DNA from: an uncultured Porphyromonadaceae bacterium
GTDB taxonomy: Bacteria; Bacteroidota; Bacteroidia; Bacteroidales; Muribaculaceae
Reading direction: 5' to 3'
DNA length: 64,000 bases
Assembly: GCA_900541555.1 (NCBI GenBank)
Contig: UQKE01000005.1
Span: 18,919 to 82,918 of the forward strand
Shown: positions 53,748 to 61,400 of the stretch, in pieces
How positions within the stretch are numbered: the first letter of the stretch is position 1
How the letters are laid out: each line of letters begins with the position of its first letter
Position numbers and translations under genes: made by a program
The notes under the pieces: model-generated
Told to the model about the DNA's origin: nothing
What the model saw: the letters and a program-made list of their open reading frames with translations, nothing else
Database searches by the model: none

Positions 53748-54701
53748 TTAAAACATGACTTCGCTGAAATATCGTGCCATCAACGCGCCGTCTCTCCAAT
53801 CGGGCATTTCGGCAGCTGCCGAGCCTGCGGCTTCTGTCAGGATCATTTCCGCAATGTCGGCTCCGGCTCGGATGGAGCAAACTACGCCTCCGCCGAGGCG
53901 GGGGTTGATTTCCATTAGCAAGTGCCTGTCGGCGGTTTTGTCGTGGATGAATTGCAAGGTGACGGGACCTGCGAATCCGAATGCTTTCAATATTTTTTTT
54001 GACGTGTCGATGAGTGCAGGTATCCGCCGCGTTTGTGTGCGGTCGACTTCTCCGCCCGATGTGGAAATGCGCAGCCGCGGGACGGCGCAAAGCACTCGCC
54101 CATCGATGGTCGAAACGTAGCAGTCGACGGTGTATTCGTCGCGATCGGCGATGTATTCTTGGATGAGGTAGTTGTCCAAATTTCCGGCACGGAGCAGTTC
54201 TTCTTTTTCGTGCGCGACAATGATGCCTTTCGACGCCGACCCTTCGCGCGGTTTCAAAATGGCGGGAAACCGGCAGTTGTCGGGCGTGTAGGTGGCGGGA
54301 ATGTCGATGCCTTTTTCTGCGAATGCCGCAGCGGCGGCTTTTTTGTCGAACATGGCATGTGCAGTGGCGTAATCAGACACGGGGATGAAAACATCCGGAC
54401 GGCGTTCTTTCAGCCGCGAGCAAATCTCGATGGCTCCGTCGACAAAGGGCAATACGATGTCGACGTGTTCGCTGTCGACGATTTGTGAAAGATGCCCGAT
54501 GATGTCGGGATCGCTCCATCTCCGGCCTGCCACGATTGTTCCGACGCATGCGATAGGCACGGTGTGGATCGTTTCGTAGCTTAAAATGCGCACATCCGTG
54601 CCGCGACGGCGCCCTGCGTCGATGAGCAGGCGGGCGAATGAAACCCGCTTTGCTCCTCCGAGCATCAACACCGTTGTCGTTTTTTGCCGTGTTTCAGTCA
54701 T
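53748..54701 (-). CDS. ATP-grasp ligase (CarB-like) in the nonulosonic acid operon
   Basis: 317 residues. A pre-ATP-grasp domain (MLGGAKRVSFARLLIDAG at 13-30) and an ATP-grasp fold follow, with FPAILKPREGSASKGI near 135-150 and LMEINPRLGGG near 280-290, the magnesium site with Glu-Asn. The family joins a carboxylate to an amine or thiol with ATP. The start at 54701 overlaps the LegB stop by 4 bases. It occupies the place where legC (aminotransferase) is usual. A role in aminoacylating the sugar is an inference. Confidence 0.8.
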   Translation of the reverse strand: MTETRQKTTTVLMLGGAKRVSFARLLIDAGRRRGTDVRILSYETIHTVPIACVGTIVAGRRWSDPDIIGHLSQIVDSEHVDIVLPFVDGAIEICSRLKERRPDVFIPVSDYATAHAMFDKKAAAAAFAEKGIDIPATYTPDNCRFPAILKPREGSASKGIIVAHEKEELLRAGNLDNYLIQEYIADRDEYTVDCYVSTIDGRVLCAVPRLRISTSGGEVDRTQTRRIPALIDTSKKILKAFGFAGPVTLQFIHDKTADRHLLMEINPRLGGGVVCSIRAGADIAEMILTEAAGSAAAEMPDWRDGALMARYFSEVMF

Positions 54702-55675
54702 CGATTGTAGATGTCGTATTTGTATTTGGCAAGGTTCTCGGGTTGCGTGAACCATGCGATTGTTTCTTTCAAGCCTTCGGCAAGCGTGTATCTCGGCCGC
54801 CAATTGGTGAGCGTTTGGATCTTGGTGTTGTCGCCGAACAAGCGGAACACTTCCGAATTTTTAGGCCTTACGCGTTGAGGGTCCTGTATCCATTTGACGT
54901 CGGCATGCATCAGGGCGGCGATGAGCGAAAAGAGGTCGGACATGGAAATTTCTGTTTTGCTGCAAATGTTGATTTCCTGTCCTTCGATATTCGGCGTTTT
55001 CGCCAATGCGATGAATCCGCGGCAAGTGTCGTAGACATAGTTGAAATCGCGTGTCGGCGACAAGTCGCCCACTTTTATTTCTCTTTTTCCGGCTGCGATC
55101 TGGGTGATGATCGACGGGATGATGGCGCGGGCGGATTGGCGCGGGCCATAGGTGTTGAACGGGCGCGCTACGACCACCGGCAGCCCGAATGCATGGTAGA
55201 AACTTTCGGCGATGGCGTCGGCCCCGATCTTGGTCGCCGAATAGGGCGATTGCGGCTGCTTGGGGTGGGTTTCGTCGATAGGCACTCTTTGGGCGGTGCC
55301 GTAGACTTCCGAAGTCGATGTGACGATGAGCCGTTCCACTCCGGCTGCGCGAGCCGCTTGGCAAATGTTGAGCGTGCCTTTGATGTTGGTGTCTACATAG
55401 CTGTCGGGGGCTACATAGCTGTAAGGTATGGCAATGAGCGCGGCGAGGTGGAACACGGTGTCGCATCCCCGCACGGCTTCCATGCAGAAAGCGGGGTCGC
55501 GCACGTCGCCATTGATTACTGTCAGGCCGGGGCGATGGACGTCTTCAAGCCAACCCCAATCGTTGAATGAATTGTAGACGCTGAGCGCGCGCACTTCGCA
55601 GCCCTCGAAAATCAATTCTTCCGTCAAGTGCGAGCCGATGAAACCGTCGGCGCCGGTTACTAAGACTTTCTTCAT
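54698..55675 (-). CDS. legB: NAD-dependent 4,6-dehydratase (LegB-like)
   Basis: An extended SDR of 325 residues beginning KKVLVTGADGFIGSHL, with STSEVYGT, YSATK (the catalytic Tyr-Lys) and SPTRDFNYVYDTCRGF. The stretch VYNSFNDWGWLEDV is characteristic of LegB, the NDP-GlcNAc 4,6-dehydratase that opens legionaminic acid synthesis. It is the first gene of the operon, 160 bases from tRNA-Pro. A possible -7 box reads TAATTTTA (55711-55704 on this strand), one base off consensus. Confidence 0.9.
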   Translation of the reverse strand: MKKVLVTGADGFIGSHLTEELIFEGCEVRALSVYNSFNDWGWLEDVHRPGLTVINGDVRDPAFCMEAVRGCDTVFHLAALIAIPYSYVAPDSYVDTNIKGTLNICQAARAAGVERLIVTSTSEVYGTAQRVPIDETHPKQPQSPYSATKIGADAIAESFYHAFGLPVVVARPFNTYGPRQSARAIIPSIITQIAAGKREIKVGDLSPTRDFNYVYDTCRGFIALAKTPNIEGQEINICSKTEISMSDLFSLIAALMHADVKWIQDPQRVRPKNSEVFRLFGDNTKIQTLTNWRPRYTLAEGLKETIAWFTQPENLAKYKYDIYNR

Positions 55676-55782
55676 GTTTGATGCCTTTCTGAAAATGACG
55701 GCATAAAATTACGAATAAAACGAATGGCATGCTTGCGCGGCGGGAGAAAAAATATGAAATTGCGGCAAAAAACAATCAAATA

Positions 55783-55814
55783 TTTGCAATATAGGGAAAA
55801 GCGTCATACCTTTG
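55783..55814 (+). promoter_or_regulatory. Promoter of tRNA-Pro
   Basis: TTTG (55783-55786), a 20-base spacer and TACCTTTG (55807-55814) form a complete Bacteroidetes promoter, 21 bases before the tRNA. Confidence 0.8.
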
Positions 55815-55835
55815 CGTCGCTTTTTTCGAAGCATT

Positions 55836-55910
55836 CGGGGTGTAGCGCAGTCCGGTTAGCGCACCTGCTTTGGGAGCAGGGGGTCGCGAGTTCGAATCCC
55901 GCCACCCCGA
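55836..55910 (+). tRNA. tRNA-Pro (anticodon TGG)
   Basis: Acceptor stem CGGGGTG pairs with CACCCCG, with discriminator A. The anticodon stem CCTGC/GCAGG encloses the loop TTTGGGA, which holds TGG. The T arm GCGAG-TTCGAAT-CCCGC is normal. CCA is not encoded; the next bases are CAA. It reads CCA (and with modification other Pro codons). Confidence 0.97.
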
Positions 55911-56035
55911 CAAGATAAGCCGAATATAGTCGCGTGCGATTGTGTTCGGCTTTGTTGTTTCCTGCTTTTTATCATGGTTGGGAGATTGGTGAAGCGGGCA
56001 AACGCGCTGTGAAGTTTGTGAGTGTGCGGTGGATG

Positions 56036-56370
56036 CGTAGCAATGTGTGGTAATGGTTTAGAGTTGAGAGTTGAGGGTTGAGAGGTCGGTGAAATTGGCA
56101 AACACGCAATGTCCTCCTCTGCCGCGCGATAGCGCGGATAGGGGAGGTGCCACAGGCGGAGGGGTTCGGAAACGGTTTAGGGTTTAGAGTTGAGTTGCAC
56201 ATAACCGTGCGTTTTCCGGTCTCTCAACTCTCAACTAAATAAAGCCGCTTTGCGGCTGTGGGTCAAGAGTCAGTCAACCTAATTCAGGAAACCACACAAC
56301 CCCTTCGGCTCGCAGGCTCGCCACTTCCCCTATATCGCGCTGACGCGGTGACACAGGGGAAGACATTGCC
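56036..56370 (+). repeat. Copy B of the mosaic intergenic repeat
   Basis: This fills most of the 547-base gap 55911-56457 between tRNA-Pro and queC. It holds all modules in order: CGTAGCAATG and the TTGAGAGTT stretch; GGCAAACACGCAATGTCCTC; GCGCGGATAGGGGAGGTGCC; the block with ATAACCGTGCGTTTTCC; AATAAAGCCGCTTTGCGGCT; and CCTTCGGCTCGCAGGCTCGC to ACAGGGGAAGACATTGC. Bases 56106-56370 are matched in inverted order by 57755-57990. Bases 55911-56035 and 56371-56457 show nothing recognisable. Confidence 0.9.
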
Positions 56371-56457
56371 GGTAGTGATTTATAGTTTAGATTACGACCT
56401 TTTTACTTTAACCCTCAACCGAATAAAGCTGTTTTGCGGTTGATTTTCAGACTGTTT

Positions 56458-57120
56458 TTACTGATCTTCGTAGACGGTTGGATCGTCGATTCCGGCGTCG
56501 CGCAAGGCTTCGATGCGTTCGCGGCATGTTCCGCAATGGCCGCAATGCTTTTCCCCTCCTTTGTAGCAAGAGTAGGTTTCGGCGTAGTTCAAATCCATTT
56601 TCTTCCCGTGGCGTGCAATTTCGGTTTTCGACAGATTCGTATAAGGCGCCAAAATGGCAATTCCATCATAGGTGCCGGCCATCGTGGCCGCCGACATGGC
56701 CGCGACAAATTCCGGCCTGCAATCGGGATAGATGGCATGGTCGCCGGCGTGGTTGGCTATCATCACACGATGCAACCCGCGGCTTTCTGCAAGTCCGCAT
56801 GCAATGGAGAGCATAATGCCGTTGCGGAACGGGACCACCGTGGCGTGCATGTTTTGATCGTCGTAGTTGCCTTCGGGAATGGCATCCGCGCCGTCGAGCA
56901 ACGCGCTTTTGAAAAATTGCTTCATGAACGCAAGCGGTATGACGATGTGTTCGATGCCGAGGCGTCGGCAATGGAGCGTGGCGCACTCGATTTCGCGGCG
57001 GTTGTGGTTTGAGCCATAGTCGAAAGTGACGGCGAGGGCAATGTCCTTTCTGTATTCGTAGAGCATCGTGACGGAGTCCATTCCTCCGGAAAGCACGATG
57101 ACGGAGTCTTTTTCGTTCAT
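56458..57120 (-). CDS. queC: 7-cyano-7-deazaguanine synthase
   Basis: Converts 7-carboxy-7-deazaguanine to preQ0 with ATP and ammonia. The 220-residue protein has the PP-loop LSGGMDSVTML at 10-20 and the C-terminal zinc cysteines CYKGGEKHCGHCGTC. It starts 6 bases after the queF stop, so they form one transcript in order queF-queC. It is bracketed by inverted repeat copies. Confidence 0.95.
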   Translation of the reverse strand: MNEKDSVIVLSGGMDSVTMLYEYRKDIALAVTFDYGSNHNRREIECATLHCRRLGIEHIVIPLAFMKQFFKSALLDGADAIPEGNYDDQNMHATVVPFRNGIMLSIACGLAESRGLHRVMIANHAGDHAIYPDCRPEFVAAMSAATMAGTYDGIAILAPYTNLSKTEIARHGKKMDLNYAETYSCYKGGEKHCGHCGTCRERIEALRDAGIDDPTVYEDQ

Positions 57121-57126
57121 AGACAG

Positions 57127-57600
57127 TTAAAATTTATCGACGAAATTGGCGAGAAGGCGAGCGCGTTTAAACTCCTGATGCTCGGCATCGGCATAATTGG
57201 CAAAAGGGTATATGGAGATGCCGCCGCGCGGAGTGAACAGACCGCGCACTTCGAGGTAGCGCGGGTTCATCAGCCGCACAAGGTCTTTCATGATGATGTT
57301 TACGCAATCCTCATGAAAATCGCCGTGATTGCGGAAGCTGAACAGATAGAGTTTCAAACTCTTGCTTTCCACCATATCTTCGCGCGGGATGTAGTTGATG
57401 ATGATTTTTGCAAAGTCGGGCTGTCCTGTTTTCGGGCAAAGCGACGTGAATTCAGGGCAAGTGAACGTAACTAAATATTCGTTTTCCGGATGTTTGTTTT
57501 TGAATGTTTCGAGCACTTCCGGCGCGTAGCGGTCGGGATAGCTGACGGCTGTATTGCCAAGCAGAGAGATGCCTTTCAGTTCGTTTTCGTTTCTCGACAT
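57127..57600 (-). CDS. queF: PreQ0 reductase (NADPH-dependent 7-cyano-7-deazaguanine reductase)
   Basis: Reduces preQ0 to preQ1 in queuosine synthesis. The 157-residue, single-module enzyme has the catalytic Cys55 in [14 protein letters not shown] and the NADPH-binding [15 protein letters not shown]. The start at 57600 ([10 protein letters not shown]) is chosen from length and the promoter just upstream; the frame extends further but that segment is basic and unmatched. No preQ1 riboswitch is evident in the short leader. Confidence 0.93.
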   Translation of the reverse strand: MSRNENELKGISLLGNTAVSYPDRYAPEVLETFKNKHPENEYLVTFTCPEFTSLCPKTGQPDFAKIIINYIPREDMVESKSLKLYLFSFRNHGDFHEDCVNIIMKDLVRLMNPRYLEVRGLFTPRGGISIYPFANYADAEHQEFKRARLLANFVDKF

Positions 57601-57618
57601 GATTTTCGTTTTGTGATG

Positions 57619-57626
57619 CAAAGGTA
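57619..57626 (-). promoter_or_regulatory. -7 box of the queF-queC promoter
   Basis: TACCTTTG on the minus strand, exact consensus, 18 bases before the queF start. Confidence 0.6.
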
Positions 57627-57754
57627 GTGAAAGGTGAGAGCAGAAGAAAAAGAATTCATTCATTTTTCTTTTGCCGAACCGCATCTTGCCTTTTTTAAAG
57701 GTGAAAGGTGAGAGCAATGCAAAGAGCTTGCTCAATTTGTATTGCCGAAACACA

Positions 57755-57990
57755 GCAATGTCTCCCCCTGTGTCGCCATGCCAATGGCGATATAGGGGAA
57801 GTGGCGAGCTTGCGAGCCGAAGGGGTTGTGTCAGCCGAAAAGCGGCTTTATTTAGTTGAGAGTTGAGAGACTGGAAAACGCACGGTTATGTGCAACTCAA
57901 CCCTAAACTCTCAACTCTAAACCATTATTGAACCCCTCCGCCTGCGGCCTTCCCCTATCCGCGCTATCGGCGGCAGAGGAGGACATTGCT
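57755..57990 (-). repeat. Copy C of the mosaic intergenic repeat, inverted relative to copy B
   Basis: Reverse-complement match to 56106-56370 over nearly its whole length, lacking an extra block of about 30 bases present in copy B. It lies within the 878-base gap 57601-58478 between queF and the T9SS gene. Bases 57627-57754 hold a direct repeat AAAGGTGAGAGCA (57630-57642 and 57703-57715) and nothing else recognised. Confidence 0.9.
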
Positions 57991-58063
57991 GCGTTTCAAC
58001 CTTTTGCAAGCAATTCTTGACATGGTTGCATTATAGGAATCTCGTCTTATCTACATACAACTC

Positions 58064-58170
58064 AGCAGCGGAGGACATTGCGCGTTTGCCAATTTCGCAG
58101 TTCTCTCAACCACATAAACCCTCAACTCTCAACCATTACCGTACATTGCTACGCCGCGTTGACCGCAAGC
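58064..58170 (-). repeat. Fragment of the mosaic repeat, inverted relative to copy D
   Basis: Contains the reverse complement of the CGTAGCAATGTACGGTAATGG and TTGAGAGTT modules, joined to GCGCAATGTCCTCCGCTG. It matches 63862-63962 on the far side of the T9SS gene. Bases 58171-58263 show no feature. Confidence 0.85.
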
Positions 58171-58263
58171 CTAAACACGCATCACTCCCAACTCTTTCCT
58201 TCCTTATTCCGCGCCTCCTTGCAGCGCTGGCGTATTAAAAAATGCAAAAACATACGAAAAATA

Positions 58264-58295
58264 TTTGTTTCTGTGCTTTGGAATGCATATCTTCG
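58264..58295 (+). promoter_or_regulatory. Promoter of the T9SS protein gene
   Basis: TTTG (58264-58267), a 20-base spacer and TATCTTCG (58288-58295; one mismatch). The leader would be about 175 bases. Its last part, rich in A and lacking a Shine-Dalgarno sequence, is typical of highly expressed Bacteroidetes surface-protein genes. Confidence 0.55.
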
Positions 58296-58478
58296 CACCG
58301 AGGTGTGGACTTTTTTGTCGCAATATGCGCACACTCTGCCTATTGGAAATCACAATGTCGGACAGAAAATCCGTAGTGCACCTTATTTATATATCCGGAG
58401 GGATAGTGGACTTAATTGGTGAATGAAATAAAAAGGATAAAAACCTAACAACAAACATTATTAACTAAATCTAATTGT

Positions 58479-61400
58479 ATGAAAAAGTCATTCAGACACA
58501 TTCTCACAATTCTTGGGGCAACATGGCTTGCCACAGGAATCACAGCGAATGCCCAGACTTTGACGCAAGATTGGAGCTACAAGACGGATCTTCCATCTTC
58601 TGCTGATGCCCGTTGGGGCGTCGGGAAAGACGGCAAGATTTGGACGAACAATCCTGCCACGTCTACGTTGATCTACTGGGACGCTGAGGGCAAGCACGAG
58701 CAAGCTGCCGGAGTTGGCGGCGGTGGCTGGGCCCTGACGGTTGACGATGCGGGCAACGTTCTTGTCAGCAACGGCAAATGGGGCACTGCGCCAACCGACA
58801 TGAAGATTTTGCCGGCGGGCGGCGATGCCGTTCAGCCGATCACGCTGACGATGCCTCGCGGCGTTAGCGCGGCCTCGATCCAGTACATTGCTCGCGCCAA
58901 GGGCGACATCATGAGCGAAGAAGGCGGTATCGTGTACATGTTCCCGTCGGGAGCAGGCGGTGCTGCGAAGATCGTGATCAAGAACGGCGCGCAAGTGACG
59001 GAAGAATCTGCCTACATCACGTCGAGCGATGCAGCGTTGTCCGACGGGCAATCTTTGTCTGTTCCTCTCGACATGGAAGACATGACGAACGATGAAGTAG
59101 CGTTTCGCGTTCGCGCGAACCAAGACTTCTACGTCTACAACGGCGAGGAATACGCTCCGCTGACGCGCTTGAACGTGACCACGACGGCGGGCGGCGACGC
59201 TTTCTATTGGGGCGGCAAGCTCTATACGATCGAGCCGGTCGGCACGGCTTATTGCGACGGTTTCGAAGTGGTGGACCGTAGCGATTTGGAGAATCCGAAA
59301 GTGATTGCTACTCATGCGGAAGAAGCTACGCAGCAACCTGCCACGAAGCCGACTGCAAACTGCTTGACGGCGGAAATCGTCGACGAGTACACGCTGAACA
59401 TCTATCAATACGTTCCGGATATCATCGTGGCCAAATATACCTTGACATTGCCGAAGCCTTATCCCGAATTGACGCAAGATTGGAGCTACAAGACGGAACT
59501 TCCATCTTCCGCTGATGCCCGTTGGGGCGTCGGGAAAGACGGCAAGATTTGGACGAACAATCCTGCCACGTCTACGTTGATCTACTGGGACGCTGAGGGC
59601 AAGCACGAGCAAGCTGCCGGAGTTGGCGGCGGTGGCTGGGCCCTGACGGTTGACGATGCGGGCAACGTTCTTGTCAGCAACGGCAAATGGGGCACTGCGC
59701 CAACCGACATGAAGATTTTGCCGGCGGGCGGCGATGCCGTTCAGCCGATCACGCTGACGATGCCTCGCGGCGTTAATGCAGCGTCGATCCAGTACATTGC
59801 TCGCGCCAAGGGCGACTTCATGAGTGAAGAAGGCGGCGTTGTTTACATGATGCCGTCGAATGCGGCCGGTGCTGCGAAAATCGTGATCAAGAACGGGGCG
59901 CAAGTGGTTGAAGAGTCTTCTTACATCTCGACGAGCGATGCAGTGGTGTCCGATGGTCAGACCTTGTCTGTCCCTCTCGACATGGACGACTTGACGAACG
60001 ACGAATTGGCGTTCCGCGTTCGTGCGAAACAAGACTTCTACGTTTCCAACGGCGAGGAATACGCTCCGTTGACGCGCTTGAACGTGACCACGACGGCGGG
60101 CGGCGACGCATTCTATTGGGGCGGCAAGCTCTACACGATCGAGCCTGTCGGCACGGCTTATCGCGACGGCTTCGAGGTAGTTGACCGCAGCGATCCGGAG
60201 AATCCGAAAGTGATAGCATCCCACGTAGAAGAAGCGACGCAGGACCCGGCGACGAAACCGTCTGCTAACTGCTTGACGGCGGAAATCGTCGACGAGTACA
60301 CGCTGAACATCTACCAATATGTTCCGGACCTTATCGTGGCTAAATACACTTTGACATTGCCGCAGACGATGAAACCGGCAGGACCGGCTCTTGACGCTCG
60401 CAACGCATACGCATACGACATCAAGGTGGAAGAAGGCGAAGAAAGCTATGAAGTTTCTTATCGCTTGAACGCTCCGGCAGAATCTGTGAAAGTACAGCTT
60501 TATGCAGATGGCGAAGTTGCAAAAGAATACGAAGGCACGACTCGCGCCAACTATACGGACGATTCGAAGACATTCCTCGACAACCTCAACACGGTGACGA
60601 TTCCGGCAGCCGACCTTCCGAAGAACACGAAGGTTTCGTTCCGCGTGGCTGTTACGTCGGCAAATGTTGAGACAGCAACGCAATTCGTGAAAGAGTACAG
60701 CTTCTGGAGCCCGTACGGAATCGCAGTCGACAACAACACGGACAGCCCGAACTTCGGCCGCGTGCTCGTGACGGAATCGCAGAGCAGCCTTCCGGCAAGT
60801 GGCTACCACTCTTCGGTTGAAGATGGCGGCATCGGCATCGGCATTTACGCGTTCGACCCGATGATGAACCCGATCAAGAACAGCCAAGGCACATACGGCT
60901 TCAACGGAGGCATGACTTTGGACAACGGCACTTACGCCGACTTTGGCGGCAGTGGCGCTGTTTACGACTTGAAGCGTCTCCAATATTCAGATGATGGTCG
61001 CTTGTTCGTATCTCGTGGTACGATGAAAGCATCGAGCCTTTGGGAAATCGACCCGAACAACCTTGAAACAGGCGCTACTCCTGTGTTCGAAGGCACGAAC
61101 AATGCCACCACGGGTGCTATGGAAGATGCCAATGGCAACTTCGTGGCAGGCCCGGCAACGGCAATGACCGTGACCGGCGGCGGCGAAGATTTGAAAGTGG
61201 CTGTTGTTTCCGTATTGGGAGCATTCAACAGCACTATTTCGTCGGCTCCGACTCGCGTGGACGTTTACAACCTCGGCACAGCGAAGACTTGGGCAACAGC
61301 TCCTTCGCAAGCTCTCGAATCTGTATCCGGAAAATATTGGGTTAACACGTCGGTGGTGAATGCATCGTTCGACGCTGAAGGCGAAGGCCTCTTCATCGGA

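Noticed and set aside
56040..56240. A CRISPR array suggested by repeated TTGAGAGTT and TTTAGGGTT
   Set aside because: The units are short, irregularly spaced and degenerate, without unique spacers or cas genes.
55836..56370. An integrative element attached at tRNA-Pro
   Set aside because: No integrase gene and no repeat of the tRNA 3' end was found in the window.
57601..57650. A preQ1 riboswitch before queF
   Set aside because: The leader is under 20 bases with the chosen promoter and has no aptamer-like pairing.
58488..60983. An 831-codon open frame on the minus strand opposite the T9SS gene
   Set aside because: It mirrors the biased codons of the sense gene, repeats itself exactly as the sense repeats do, and shows no family resemblance. 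It is an antisense shadow.
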